A DNA stretch of 64,000 nucleotides from Odiellus spinosus (GCA_963920705.1 OY987231.1:18887024-18951023), one strand, 5' to 3'; positions 22,806 through 35,502 are shown, counted from the stretch's first letter. Program-made: numbers and translations. The notes: generated by a model from the letters alone, not told the origin.

Positions 22806-25800
22806 GTAAAACCTAATATATGACATCATTTTGAGCTCATATTTATCCGTTTTACATTTTGGAATTATACCTATTTTTTTGTGGACTTTAGGCTAGTATC
22901 GTGATATAACAGATACTAATATATTTTATAGACCAAATATTTAATTTCAAATATGATACCAATTCAATTTAAAAATATATACTTATATAAATTATATTTA
23001 AATTGATGCTATAGTTTAAGTGTATATAAATATTTCACTGAAAAAAAATTGGGACTACGAATAGGCCTACTATGTTTTAATCAATTAGCCGTAAGAAACT
23101 CGAAAGAGAGCCATATTATAATCCAATTACGCGTAATATAAGCACCTTGACATCAACCTGAGCTTTACCAGACATATATTTACTAACGAGTTACTGGCAG
23201 ATAGAAAAAAAAAATTGATTAAAATTTCAACCTTCATAAAGTTTTTCTTAGGGGAAACGCGCTTTAAAAACAACCTTAAAGGAAAAAAGGGTGGGATCGG
23301 AGTCGACAGCTGTCTAGAAAGTTGTCCCATTCTCTCTCACCTACTTCAATATTTATGCAATCCGTTGGAGTCGAACCCGCCTCGCCACATCTTACCGTCG
23401 ACAACTTCCTATAGTCATAATCAATTAAAGTTTTCAATACATTAAAAAACTAAGTTACCTTTTATCTCTGAGGTTTTTTTTATAAAGGGTTAAGAGTTGA
23501 ATATAGCTTCGGTGTTTGTTGTAAATCCAAATTTTTCCGTCTTTAGACAAACACATTTTCTCCATCCCAACTTTGGATATATTTTTTTTTCTTTCGTCTT
23601 ACATTGCCACCGCCTCGGAAGTTTTTCATCTTTTTAACCTTAAGGCTTTTGTTTTTCCCTTCGTGCCAGTGTTTGGTCAACCCCAAAATTTAATCAATCT
23701 TCCAACCAAAACCCGAATTTTTAGTTTTTTTTTTGTTTGAAGAAAAAGTTAATTTTTAAAGGTCATTTAAGATTCCCAAACGAAATATTTACATTTAAAC
23801 TTATTTTATGCGCGGGCTAAAATGACAGTCTTTAGATTCTGTTTAATTCGGAGATCTTGTATAAAAGAGAATGAAAATTTAAAAATTTTAATTTTGTAAT
23901 TGATTAATCTCTAACTTGAATAAACCATAATGTCAGAAGTACATGATAGAATAAGTTGGCATTGCCAACAGGCGAGGAATGCCATCGAATGGAGAAACTA
24001 CATAAACTTCGTTATTTTATGAAATTCCTAAAGTTTAAGTTCGTTTCCAGGGTAGTGTGTACTAAGAGACAATTCGAACCTCTCATATTCAATAAAACTT
24101 AACTGTCTTCTATAATGAAATTTTAACGAGAATTCTTACCTGAAGGTTCAGTTACAATGTCACCTATTCAAATAAAACTAGCATTGGACAGATTTAAGCT
24201 GATTTCATTTATCGCTAGACACTTAAAATAGCTCCTCCAAGAAATTAGGATATTTTTTTTCTATTGTTTAGTTTGTTTAATTACGAATATTTAGGAAATT
24301 GTTTTTGGCCGAAACCAAAATTTCCAAAGATATTAACATATTAGGGTTAACAGGTTGCCTCTGAATGATGGCATTTCCTTTGTTTGTTACTTTTCTTGGC
24401 TTTTCTGGGAAACAGACACGTACAGTAGCCAATAATACAGAGTAGTTAGACTCGTTACACAAATAAAGTGTCAAGTTTAGGTGTTTTAGTTTAATTACGT
24501 TTGGTTTTTTATCGTATTCCGTGATGTATACACTTTTTTTCAGTAATGAAAAAAAATTACAACCTTGGAAAGACTTAAATTACTTTAAAAAACCGGTTTT
24601 TAATGGGAATTTATATCTTATCTAAGGTTGGAACTAAATTTAGCTGATAGTTTTTTTTTAATGCATCTTTAGTTTCATCTTGATATTATTATTACAAATT
24701 TGCAAATAACCGTTCTTTTCTTTATGGATACTATTATTTTTGGATAAATTTCTTCTTCTAAAAAGCCTTATTATACCTCGTCAATGGAGATTTCTCCATC
24801 AGTTTTAATGCATTCGACTCTTATGTAAAGGGATCGTGAAATGTAATCCTAATAGCGATTTTTATTAATTATCCTAAATACTGTTAAATAAATTGAGACT
24901 GACTGCAGTGAGTTGATTCCAATTACAAATTTGCATATTGACTAGCGCTGATCTAGGATCATGAGGTTATTAAATGAGGTTTATCTTCCAAGTCCGAATA
25001 GGAACTTTCGACCTACAGGCTACAACGCTGAATTAGAGCTCGGAATTTGTATAAAATCTGCTAATTCTGATGTATATCTGTTTGATTAAAACTAGACTAT
25101 TTTTCATTCGAGTTAACTTATTCGCAGATAAAGTAAAAAAACATAATCCATATCCTTTTTTTATCCAAAAATGGCCTTAGAAAATTAACCGTGTTATACG
25201 TTCGCGTAAAAATTTAAAAAATTATTTTCGTGAAAAATAACGAATATAAAGATGATTTAAAATCTTAGTTTCGTTGTTTTATTTATATTCTTCAAATGAA
25301 AAGTCAATTTGAAATATTTTTCTTATATTTTAGACTAATTCTTAAAATATGAATTTTCTTATCCATCGTTATACGTTTGAATACGAGTAATATGTTCGTA
25401 GATAAAGCGCCAAATGCTTATCTTCGGGTAAACCTTATACATTTAACAATTATACGAATATACAAATTTCATTTTTAGTTACAAAACAATTTATTTGAAA
25501 ATATACAATATTATATTCCCTTTAAGCCTAAATTTTAAGAATATGTTTCGAATTTACTAAAAGATTCCTAATTTAAAATTATTATTCATTTCATTCGCCC
25601 TTCTATTTTATTTTTTGTTGTCAAAAATTTTATATTCTGTTCTTTTCTTGAGGCAAAAGAGAATTGGAGTGGAAGTTAGGCCAGAAATTCAATCTGAATT
25701 CTGGAAAATAAACTGGTGGGATAAATCATTAAATAAAGGGAATTTATTTTCTTCCATGCGCAGTCAATTTTTTTTTCCAGCTAAACTTTCAGTTTGGTAT

Positions 25801-25966
25801 AAATATTTAGATTTTTTTTTATCATATGGGCGCGAATTTTATACCAGCTGTTCCCGCATCTTCGTAATAAGAAGCTTTTATGAAAGTTTCAAAGTGCTTT
25901 TATATGACATTTTTAACTAATTGATTTTATGGATAGATTTTTAATTATTTCGTTTGAAAGATTTCA
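22806..25966. other. Gene-free stretch, 3.2 kb
   Basis: Strongly AT-rich. On the minus strand near 23367-23400 a tRNA B-box-like word (GGGTTCGACTCC) follows GGTAAGATG; it does not fold as a tRNA. ORFs at 23215, 24277 and 25615 have no support. Confidence 0.35.
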
Positions 25967-26239
25967 AGAGAGAATGAAAGGCCAAAACAACCTATTTTTA
26001 ATCGATTAAGAATGCTAAAATAATGAGATAAACAACAATATAACTCACCAAAAATATTTCGTTATTTTATAATCAATTTCCAAAGTTCCGAAACTTGCAG
26101 ATGCTAAGCCTTGGCTGCCGTATTTATTTTTTAATATTCCTGTCTGATCTAGTCGCCAATCACGAGCGAGGACGCGTATTTTTAATTAAAATACGCGTAC
26201 TCGCTCGTGATTGGCGACAAGAACAGCCGCGAATATTGA
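25967..26239 (+). mobile_element. TTAA-type MITE family B, copy 2 (left half only)
   Basis: Starts AGAGAGAATGAAAGGCC (the left TTAA is decayed to TTCA) and runs through the central palindrome, then stops. The right arm is missing. It passes directly into D-like sequence. Confidence 0.75.
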
Positions 26240-26830
26240 ACGCAGCTAATGTAACACTCCAAATCGATTTAAAACACCTTGTTATCAGAGTATATAGTGT
26301 AACTTAAAAGTTTGATTGATGACGTAGAAAGACTTTAAAATATGGTAGGACTTTCTTGATTATGTTATACCAAGAATCCATTCAGGTTCCATAAGAATAT
26401 GGGAGCATAGCTTTAGCCTCTGGTGCCATCCTCCCAAACTTTGTAACAAAAGTTCGTCCGCAATTTTCGCAACATTTGTACGCTTAGATCTTTTTTCGGT
26501 CGGCTCCATTTTTATTACCCAAAATATTATGTCAAGGTCGTTAGTGGCGCGGGTTAATAATAGATGTCAGGAGCGATTTACTTGAAAAATCGATTCGAAG
26601 CGGACGAACTTTTTCTACAAAGTTTGGGAGGATGGTTATTGGATCGCGGCCCTCCCATATTCTTATGGAACCTGAATGAATTCTTGGTTAAACTTTCACG
26701 AGAGTAATCGCGCGTGCAAGGACGATCGAGAATACGCTATTGGCTCTAAAATCGCAAATGCAAATAAATATATTTTTAATCTTTTTTTATCGATCCTTCC
26801 GAAAATGGTTCTCGGTTTTGAATTTCGTGA
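26240..26830 (-). repeat. Repeat D fragment containing element E
   Basis: Flanks 26300-26368 and 26689-26830 resemble the reverse D arm (GGTAGGACTTTCTTGATTA; ATCGATCCTTCCGAAAATGG). They are split by the inverted-repeat element E. Confidence 0.45.
26369..26688. mobile_element. Long-TIR MITE family E
   Basis: Ends ACCAAGAATCCATTCAGG and CCTGAATGAATTCTTGGT are inverted. The complementarity continues inwards (CATCCTCCCAAACTTTGTA and its complement near 26610), giving arms of about 100 bp each. The target duplication is not clear. Confidence 0.7.
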
Positions 26831-27309
26831 GACATCAGGGAACAGTGACTTTTAAGTTTGAATATATGGGCGGAAAACGAGATCGCTTCAGGCCAATTTT
26901 ACGCTTAGAATAAATATTTTAGCCATAGATTTATAGAATTACCGTAGTTAAAATGTAAATTGAGGAAATTTTGTTATCTTTGTGAAAGAGAAAAAGTTTC
27001 AAGAAACCCACGCCTTTTAGCTTCGTATAAGTTGCTTCGTATTATTCGAACATTCCGTAGATTTAAAATACTTCACCAGCTGGGGAATATTAAACATTTA
27101 CTTTTACGTGTCCACGGCATTTAATAGTTATAAATAAATCAAGTTTAAAATCTTTTAACTTTCCAATATAAACCTAGTTTTTAATTATATAAGTCGATTT
27201 CTGTTTATATCAGTCGTGAATGATCAGATCAAATCGCTCGTTGTTTTGTTCGTTTGATTGGAATTTAAAATCTTTAAAATAATATTTTTCATGGGATTTC
27301 TAAAAAACA
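26831..27309. other. Gene-free stretch
   Basis: AT-rich; nothing recognised. Confidence 0.3.
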
Positions 27310-27930
27310 AAAAAAAACAAACCTACTTTAAAAGTCATTTTGTGAAAATGAAAGATCTCATTTCTTCTTAATTTGGTTCCTATTTGCCCCCTACAGGGTG
27401 ACCACTTTTCCTATATTTCCTATTTTTTCCTATATTTTCACCTCCTTCCTATTTTCTCCTATAATTTAATGGCAATTCCTATAATCTCCTATATTTCTAC
27501 TCAAAATCTCTAGTTAAGGGTAAAGTTATAAATCATACTGTCAGCTGTGGCTGTATAAGATTATTTTAGCTTAACTGTACATTTTCCAGCTAAAATAATC
27601 TGTAAAATTCCATACTATTTAAGCAATTTGATCATATTAATACCATGTTTAAACCGGTGGCGAGAGTTGTGACGCAATAATAAACATGGTTCCTACTTTT
27701 AATTAATTATTTTCCTACTTTATAATATATTTTACACTAATTTCTTCCTATTTTATCCTATATTTTACATAAAATTCTTCCTATATTTTCCTATATTTCG
27801 CAAAGAAATTTCCTATATAGGATTTTCAAATTTTCAGTGGTCACCCTGCCCCTATTTTAAAATTTCTGGTTCCTCTTTCCGAATTTCACCCTATTTCCCT
27901 ATTTATTTTCTGATTTTGATGGGAGCCCTG
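27310..27930 (+). repeat. Repeat U copy 1, split by element F
   Basis: The two flanks of element F (27310-27393 and 27855-27930) match a copy at 50540-50690. Shared words are GAAAGATCTCATTTCTTCTT and TTTTCTGATTTTG; the copy ends in GTGGGAGCC or ATGGGAGCC. Confidence 0.6.
27394..27848 (+). mobile_element. MITE family F copy 1 (6-bp target duplication)
   Basis: Inverted ends CAGGGTGACCACT and AGTGGTCACCCTG are flanked by CCCCTA on both sides. The subterminal parts are degenerate repeats of TCCTATATTT. No ORF. Confidence 0.85.
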
Positions 27931-28738
27931 TTTTAATCAAACTTTACCAAACTTTAGAAATTTAATTAATTTAAACAGCAAAAACGGGTTTATCTCCAAG
28001 TTCCCCTTTAACTCTAAATAACTTTGTTAAATATTGGAATCTTTAGTATCCCTTTAGAGGGAGTTGTTGTTAAGGAGAAGGCCTCGATTTTTACCTTTCG
28101 TTTCTAGAAGGGCAAGAAAATATTCGGCGAGACTCCATCAGGTGTATTCGCCAGTAAAAGTTCAGATAACCCGAGGGCCGAAGCAGTTCGGCCGTCTGTC
28201 GGTAATTTTCCCCTTGGTACGTTAGCGTCTCCTCTGAGTTTTCTCTCACTTTCTGCGCGGGATTCGAACGCGACACATGCACGCATTTTACTACAACCCT
28301 GTTATCGGAACAGGGAGCGGAAAAAACCATATGGAGCGCGCTTTTGCAAAGTTTTGTTTAGCTACTAATTTCCGACAGTCGATGTTATAGTATGGCGTTA
28401 TAGTTTCAATCGGAAATCGGTGCGACGAATTTCTTTTAAACATTTTTTGAATAGAACACCATTTTTCAGCCTCTTCTTATAAACGTATTTTACTTTTTAA
28501 AATATATTTATATTGGACACAGTAAGCGAAGTATTTATATATACAAAATTTAATGTATCTTAACGTACGTGCTGTTATTATTTGGGTGAAATTGTGATGG
28601 TGATTTTTTTTATCTTGTGTTTTAACGTTTCGTTTTCTTACATGGATATGTATTTACTTTTATAATTACAAGGTATAGTAGGATTCATTTTTGGATTCGA
28701 GTTCTTTTAAACTTATTTGACTATACAAACTATATAAG
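27931..28738. other. Gene-free stretch with a GC-richer island
   Basis: 28090-28330 is GC-rich for this window and holds short overlapping minus-strand ORFs with no known domain. A B-box-like word (minus, GTTCGAATCC near 28268) follows GTAAAATG by 14 nt, suggesting a decayed tRNA-derived SINE. Confidence 0.35.
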
Positions 28739-29260
28739 CAGGGTGACCACTATTCCTATATTTCCTATTTTTTCTTATATTTTCACCTCCTTCCTATTTT
28801 CTCCTGTAATTTAATGGCAATTCCTATAATCTCCTATATTTCTACTCAAAAATCTCTAGTTAAGGGTAAAGTTCTAAATCATACTGTCAGCTGTGGCTGT
28901 ATAAAATTATTTAAGCTTAACTGTACATTTTCCAGTTAAAATAGTCTGTAAAATTCCATACTATTTAAGCGATTTGATCATATTAATACCATGTTTAAAC
29001 CGGTGGCGTGAGTTGTGACGCAATAATAAACGTGGTTCCTACTTTTAATTAATTATTTTTCCATTTTATCATATATTTTACACTTATTTATTCCTATTTT
29101 ATCCTATATTTTACGTAAAATTCTTCCTGTATTTTCCTATATTTTACGTAAAATTCTTCCTGTATTTTCCTATATTTTACGTAAAATTCTTCCTATATTT
29201 TCCTATATTTCGCAAAGAAATTTCCTATATAGAATTTTCAAATTTTCTGTGGTCACCCTG
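28739..29260 (+). mobile_element. MITE family F copy 2
   Basis: Ends CAGGGTGACCACT and GTGGTCACCCTG are flanked by TATAAG on both sides. It is longer than copy 1 because a block near 29105-29195 (ATTTTACGTAAAATTCTTCC) is repeated three times. Confidence 0.85.
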
Positions 29261-30094
29261 TATAAGGTACAGATTTTTAAGTGTCAATAATATTAACAAT
29301 ATTAAATATTATAAGGGCATAGCTCTATACAGAATTACCCTCATGCATTATTTATTTTTTAAAGCGATGCAGTATGACGTATAGGATAATGTGTGGGAAA
29401 AACTGGATTAACGATAAGTTATTTGAAATAGACATAAAACTTGATTCGTTACCTTGTCAAAAATATTTCGCACTAGTCTCGCGAATTTAATCTGAAATTT
29501 GAACCAATTTCGTTTTTGTAATATTTTTTACGGAATATGAAAATATATAGTTTTTATCATTTTTTTAACGATCTTTCCGACAATGCTTACTCAAATTTAC
29601 ATTTAAACTTCACTGGGAATCGGTGTCAGCGTCACTTCAATTGAATCATAGTGGTTAAATATTAACGAACTAGTTTGGTCATATACTTATATACAAATAC
29701 TTAGACTTTAGATAAATACTTTTATTGGACTATTTTCGAGGCTTAAGATCGTAATTACTTTATTGAAATGGCCTTAATTATGGCTCAAAATCTACAATAT
29801 TGTATATCATTAAATAACCAAGTTTTGGGATCAGTGAGAAAATGTTAAAAATATATTTATGTCTTGTATATCATCTCACTACGATGGTATGATCAAAAGC
29901 TTTGGGATATATATTTTATTTTTTTCAAAAACTGCAGATCGCACGAGGCACAAAGTTTTAAAAAATGCCCTTGTCCAAATTGGCCTTATTTTTTTAAGTG
30001 AAGCTGTCACTGAGAGTTCTTGAACTCCAACTAGAAATTGAGTAGCATTTTTAGAAATATCGTTTAAAAACAATTCAAAATATATATACATACG
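29261..30094. other. Mostly gene-free stretch with a D fragment
   Basis: 29500-29610 resembles the reverse end of repeat D (AACGATCTTTCCGACAATG). The remainder is AT-rich with no supported gene. Confidence 0.35.
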
Positions 30095-30470
30095 TCACAA
30101 AAACAATTACCGCAACAGTAAAAATACAGATTTTATTATCGCCATTTTCGAAAATTTTAAATTTTCCCGAAATACTACGTCATCACTATGGTAGCGTGGT
30201 TATTGTAGAGTCTACAGTTGATTCTCGAGCCTTCCAGCACGTGATAATGTTGCTTTCGCGCTGTCTTTCTCGTAAAAGTACTTAATCCAGAAAGTATGAA
30301 AATTATCGTTAATTACGTTCCACAATTATATATGGAAAATAATTACTATTTTCATTTTGAAGTTTCTTAAGAACGCGTCAACCCTGAGGTACAAAATTTT
30401 GAATATAGCGTTTTTAATAGCATGATAAAAGTAGAAATAAATCCATAGGCATTCGAAGGAAAAATAAATA
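30095..30470 (+). repeat. Repeat D copy with an empty TTAA site
   Basis: Uninterrupted counterpart of the D arms at the window's left end. It reads GTTTCTTAAGAACGCGTCA across 30363-30381. The TTAA at 30367-30370 is exactly where elements C and B are inserted in the other copies. Confidence 0.75.
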
Positions 30471-31504
30471 AAATAGTGAGACCATCAACTTTAACAATCT
30501 CTGATAAATTTAAAGTCATCTTTTTTAATATAAAATTGTAAAAAGCAATTACTCCTGTATTCTACAGAGGGTAAACATAAATTAACAACCTTAAATATAT
30601 TACCATTGAAGTAAAATACTGTGTAATCTCTCTTAGAACTATTATCTCCTTCTGATAATACGTTTTTAGACTTTTACTAAATCCAAAACCTTTGTTCAAA
30701 TATTTTATCTCAGGAAATATAACCACGTAATTATAAAAGGTCATATTCAGAGGTACCCTATATATCCTAGGCAGAGTGTGTTTTGCCTTATGACGGGGGC
30801 TAGACGAGTGCTATTTGGGTTTTCTATCAATTCACGAGGGAGAATATAGGTAGAGCTAGCTAGGTAAGGAGGAGAAAGATGGTTGGTTGATCGAGCCCCG
30901 GAAATAATAGCATTGGTGCGGGTCTCAATCGTTTTCCCAGTCTCTCGCGCACGATATTAGATACTATGCCGTAAGCTTGCCGAAGTCATTCCACCGGAAA
31001 AATGAATTCTATAAACTTTAAAATAACCGTTCGTTCGTGCTTGAATGCAAGTAGGCATTATTTTTCCCTTTTTTTTTTCGTTTTAAACCCGGATTTACTA
31101 ACCGTTAACATTGTAGGTTTAAAAATTTACGAATAAGCTTTTTAAAGGGAGCATATACTATATAGCCTTTCTTTACGAAAGAACCCAATAAATATAGGGG
31201 TGACCCACATAACGAATCTACTGTAGCGACGGATAAAAGATAAAATTGGGAGATTTGGAAAACCTGGAAATATCAGGGAATTTGAAATATCTGGAAAACT
31301 CTTAAAAGTTTGAGATAAATCGAAGAAAACAAGGATTTTTTTGAGATAAAGTGTGCGTTGGCGTTTTTCAAATCGCTACTTTGTTAATTAGCAAGCAACG
31401 TTCGGTGAATTTTAATTATTTTTATTCCTATTTTATGGCTTCTATAAATACTCGAAACTTGTCTCCATTATCTTTTTAATTCATTTGTGGTTTACAATTT
31501 AGCA
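30471..31504. other. Gene-free stretch
   Basis: No supported gene or repeat; unique AT-rich sequence with a somewhat GC-richer patch near 30780-31000. Confidence 0.3.
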
Positions 31505-31512
31505 CCCCAAAA

Positions 31513-31659
31513 GGTGTGTTCCCATTTCGCCCAAATATTTCGCCCAAAATGATCTATTCCCATTTCGCTCAATTGTTAGGTTAGGTTGGGTTAGGTTAGA
31601 TTATTTGAGATTGGGCGAAATGGGAATTGGGCCAAATTTTTTGGGCGAAATGGGGGTAG
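31513..31659. repeat. Foldback locus 1 with TTAGG-type core
   Basis: The left arm has two TTCCCATTTCGCCCAA-like units and the right arm has TTGGGCGAAATGGGAA-like units, that is, the complement. Between them at 31576-31599 lies TTAGGTTAGGTTGGGTTAGG plus TTAG. Arms of about 50-60 nt each could form a stem. Confidence 0.75.
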
Positions 31660-32490
31660 ACCCCCCAAAATTATCACATAAAATTCATATAATGATATTC
31701 ATAATTTATTAAATCCAACTTGTCCAGGATAAGCTTTTAAAAACCGCAAAACTTAATTTGAAACCAAGAATAAATAACTTTTAAAATAATTTCCTCGGAG
31801 GTGTTTTAGTATTTTAATTAAATTTTTTTCGCTCCTTTATTTTTGTACGCTTGGCTCATTTTGAACTAATTAATTAGCGAAGGAGTTAGTGTTTGTCCCC
31901 AAAGAGACGCAATTAGTTAGAGTATTCTACGATTTAGGGAAGACTAATTTCTCTAGCAGCTTGGTTTACCACCTGTAGCCCATCTCTTAACGAGGGGCAA
32001 TTGATAGTAATGTGATTTATTACCTTTTATTTTTAATTTATTCAATTTGAATAGTAATTTAGTTAGAGAATAATTAATTTGAAGTTAGACTTGAAAGCCT
32101 ATTTGTAAAAGTTTTATTTTTTTTTAAATTTTACACTTAATGCGTTTTTGTGAAACTTCAAATTTAAAATATCAGTAGTCTTAAGTACTTTCAAGAGAAA
32201 AACCGCGTGAAAGCGGCCATATCATGTTATAGAACGCGCTCTATAAGAGGCACGTTGAACACTTAGTTTTTATAATAAATCCATTTCGTTATTTAACCCT
32301 GTAAGGATGCTTTTTCTTGAGCTGTAGTGTACGGCAGTTAGAACATTTCTACAGGGCTCGTAGTAAATACATTGGCTTAGTTCACCCTATGCGTTGGCAT
32401 TTCCTTGAGCACAAACTTTGAACATACTGTTTATTAAGTTGTACATTTTTGAAGACGTATTATGTATGCTTGCGAGCCGTGTCAACTTAA
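31660..32490. other. Gene-free stretch
   Basis: AT-rich unique sequence; no gene or clear repeat. Confidence 0.3.
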
Positions 32491-32990
32491 CGGATTAAAT
32501 TGGGCTAATAATGTTTTAAATTGGGCTAATAATGTTTTAAATTGGGCTAGTAAAATTTTAAATTGGGCTAGTAAAATTTTAAATTGGGCTAGTAAAATTT
32601 TAAATTGGGCTAGTAAAATTTTAAATTGGGCTAGTAAAATTTTAAATTGGGCTAGTAAAATTATAAATTGGGCTAGTAAAATTTTAAATTGGGCTAGTAA
32701 AATTTTAAATTGGGCTAGTAAAATTTTAAATTGGGCTAGTAAAATTTTAAATTGGGCTAGTAAAATTTTAAATTGGGCTAGTAAAATTTTAAATTGGGCT
32801 AGTAAAATTTTAAATTGGGCTAGTAAAATTTTAAATTGGGCTAGTAAAATTTTAAATTGGGCTAGTAAAATTTTAAATTGGGCTAGTAAAATTTTAAATT
32901 GGGCTAGTAAAATTTTAAATTGGGTTAGTAAAATTTTAAATTGGGCTAGTAAAATTTTAAATTGGGCTAGTAAAATTTTAAATTATAATA
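32491..32990. repeat. 21-bp minisatellite, about 24 units
   Basis: The unit contains AAATTGGGCTAGTAAAATTT. The first two units differ (GGGCTAATAATG), one has GGGTTAG, one has ATTATAAAT; the rest are essentially identical. The unit length is a multiple of three, so a long ORF crosses it by construction. Confidence 0.95.
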
Positions 32991-33585
32991 ATTTAAATTT
33001 GTTTGTCAACTTATTTTTAAAATGGATTTGGAATGTCAGTTATACAAATCGCATGATATTAAAATGGATCCAATAAACTATAATCTTCGGCTAAAACATA
33101 ATTTGGTCGATCAAACAGGAATAGCCGAATATACGATGGAAACATTTTTTGGTCTAGTATTAGACGTTCTGAACACTAAACAAATCTGGCAATATCTTCT
33201 ATTCCTACAAAAAAAAAAAACATGGTTCAAATTCGAAACCTTATCTAGTTTGAAATGGAGTTTTATAGAAATCGTGCAGAAATTTCGTTTCTGGAGAAGT
33301 TTCGTGTAAGATATATAAGTTTCCGTCCTTGGAAAAGGTGGGAAAAAAAAAAAAAAAAAAAAAAAACTCAATCGAGATTGAGAATAACAATCTACGGTTT
33401 CTTTACCGACGACGATAGTCGCGAGAAAAAGTTTTATTTTTAGACCTAATTTAATATCATCGATTTTGGGAGGGTTTTTACGAATGGCGTTTTATCCCCC
33501 CACCGGTGAAAAAATTCACAAAATTTAAACAATTTCTTCTAGGTATATATATGTATGTAAGGTTTCACAACCTTTTGTAACAAAA
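32991..33585. other. Gene-free stretch with a poly(A) run
   Basis: A run of about 22 A's lies near 33344-33365, possibly an old retrotransposition tail, but no recognisable body precedes it. No supported gene. Confidence 0.3.
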
Positions 33586-33745
33586 TGGCGAGGTGTCAGA
33601 CACTCTTGAATTCGCTGTACACCTGAATTCAGCTTTGACAGTGCATTGAATTCGAACTCTTATGAACTCTGAGTTCAGATTTGATAGGGCAAAGAGTTCA
33701 AAAAATTTGTACACCTGAGTTCGCGAGTGTCTGCCCCTCGCGGAA
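33586..33745. repeat. Inverted-repeat element family M, copy 1
   Basis: CAGACACTCTTGAATTCG at the left pairs with TTCGCGAGTGTCTG at the right. Several degenerate GAGTTC/GAATTC words lie inside. A related left half occurs at about 57675-57770. Confidence 0.5.
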
Positions 33746-33874
33746 ATGGCTGCTGCCAATCAATCGGCAACAACGCGATAATTTTCAATGCATATGACAG
33801 GGTAGCTTCCCTTTTATACAATCTTGTACGTAGTTTTAATTGGATCCTAGTAAACCTGTGACTTTTCCGCTATT

Positions 33875-34120
33875 GGACGCCTATCTTAACAGATAGACTT
33901 ATAACGAAACTTAGCGTTTCTTAAGCGTCCTCTTACGGCAAACAGTGGCAAAAGTATTAACTAACAAAACCAGATGCGTGTCTACCTATATTCTTTATCC
34001 ATAACAGCCACCCGCGAGGCTTTGTTAGTTCCTACTTTTGCCCGCACTGTTTGCCGTTAGAGTAAGCTTAAGGAACGCCAGGATTGTTTATTCATCTGTA
34101 TCTATTAAGATAGGTGTCCA
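33875..34120. mobile_element. Inverted-repeat element family N
   Basis: Ends GGACGCCTATCTTAACAGAT and ATCTATTAAGATAGGTGTCC are inverted. An inner pair (TTACGGCAAACAGTGGC; GCACTGTTTGCCGTTAG) also pairs. ATT flanks both sides, a possible 3-bp duplication. Confidence 0.6.
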
Positions 34121-35157
34121 TTCTTAATATAAATTTATATAAAAAAAAACCTCTCTAATAAGAGATAAAACATACACTATCTGACATTGACAACTTGTTA
34201 ATATATCTTGTGCTATAGGTAAAACTGGTAAAACAGCAACGAACGGGGTTAGTAGATAGGAAAAGAATCGTGGGATATATTCAGATTCTTTAGAAAATAG
34301 GAGGAGCTAAGATTTTGAACGAGGATTTCAAACGTCTCATTCTCTTTCGGTGTTAATCATGAGCTTCGCTCCGTCTTTTCTGTTTGATGAGGAAATGAAA
34401 GAAAAGCCTAGAGCGGGTGTTCCCTCATCTCATAGGTGCCTTCACAAACGCGTGAGAATGTTAAAAAAAAAGTGTCTCGTGTTCTCTCTAATGTAAATTT
34501 GTAGAACCTTTAGATTTAAAGACTGGTATAATGATAGTAGACCACAAAACGTTTAATGTTTGAGGTCGAATATAGACATAACTAGTTATATCCCGATTCA
34601 AGATGAATTTCCAAAATTACGAAATTTCAAGTGAATACCTTCCGAAAACGGAAACCAAAAGTGCTGAGAAAGTTCCTACACAAACTTTTTTTTCTCTCAG
34701 AGTTGGCAAACCGATTGATTTTTATCACGAGTAATTGCAGGGCTGCAAGAGGTCCTATAATTCCTTTAAAATCCTATATTTTGGGACTTTCCAAAAAAAA
34801 TTTTTGAGTTTTTTTTCTATTAACGAGGCCCTGTCCTATCTTTAAATGGCCCTAACTTTTCATTACAATTTCTTAGACCAAAACTGATTGCTTCGTTAGA
34901 AAGTAGACATTCCGTTCATTAATTTCGAATAATGAAATTATGCCTCGCTACTCGAAAAGGATGCCTCGAGACTAGATACAAATTGAGTAAAAGTCAAAAA
35001 ATGACCCCCACGATTTTTCCTTTCATGACTGTCTAAAACTAGTGATATATAAGTGTCCTATATAATAGTATAATTTATAGAAAGCTCATATAAAATCCTA
35101 AAATTTGGCCAGAGGAATCATATTTTTCCTATTAATGTTTTTTATTAACGGCTTTGT
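34121..35157. other. Gene-free stretch with a family P repeat
   Basis: About 34845-34945 (GGCCCTAACTTTTCATTAC, GTTAGAAAGTAGACATTC) resembles the duplicated repeat at 62090-62390. No gene supported. Confidence 0.4.
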
Positions 35158-35502
35158 CAGTGGCGTATCTAGAGGGTTTGACGCCCGGGGCGGTCGGTGA
35201 ATTTGCCGCCCCTCGATACATAAAAATAATATAGTTACTTTCATCTTGAGTTGGCAGCGCTAGCGCTATGTTATCGATTTTCTTTTTTATGTCGTCTTAT
35301 AGAGCCAAATTAATAAAATTAATGAAATTTTTGCGTCAAGCGCAAAAACGTCGTGTTTACGAATTTGACTTATAACTCTTTTCTGTTTGCAAAAATATTA
35401 ATAACATATTACTGAAATTTTGAGTTGTCTCACGAGGAAAATGCCGCCCCCAAAAAAATGCCGCCCGGGGCGGACCGCCCCCCCCCCCTAGATACGCCAC
35501 TG
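35158..35502. mobile_element. hAT-type MITE (element J)
   Basis: Ends CAGTGGCGTATCTAGAGGG and CCTAGATACGCCACTG are inverted and flanked by perfect 8-bp duplications GGCTTTGT. CAGTGGCGTA ends with 8-bp duplications are typical of hAT elements. Internal GC-rich inverted blocks (GCCGCCCGGGGCGG) are present. Confidence 0.88.

Noticed and set aside
23350..23420. tRNA gene on the minus strand
   Set aside because: Only the B-box-like word is present; the T stem does not pair and no acceptor or anticodon arm can be formed.
28091..28330. Overlapping minus ORFs in a GC-richer island
   Set aside because: Short, two frames open at once, no domain; open frames expected from higher GC.
32462..33076. 204-codon ORF (ILNWASK repeats)
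   Set aside because: It is the 21-bp minisatellite read in frame; no flanking coding support.
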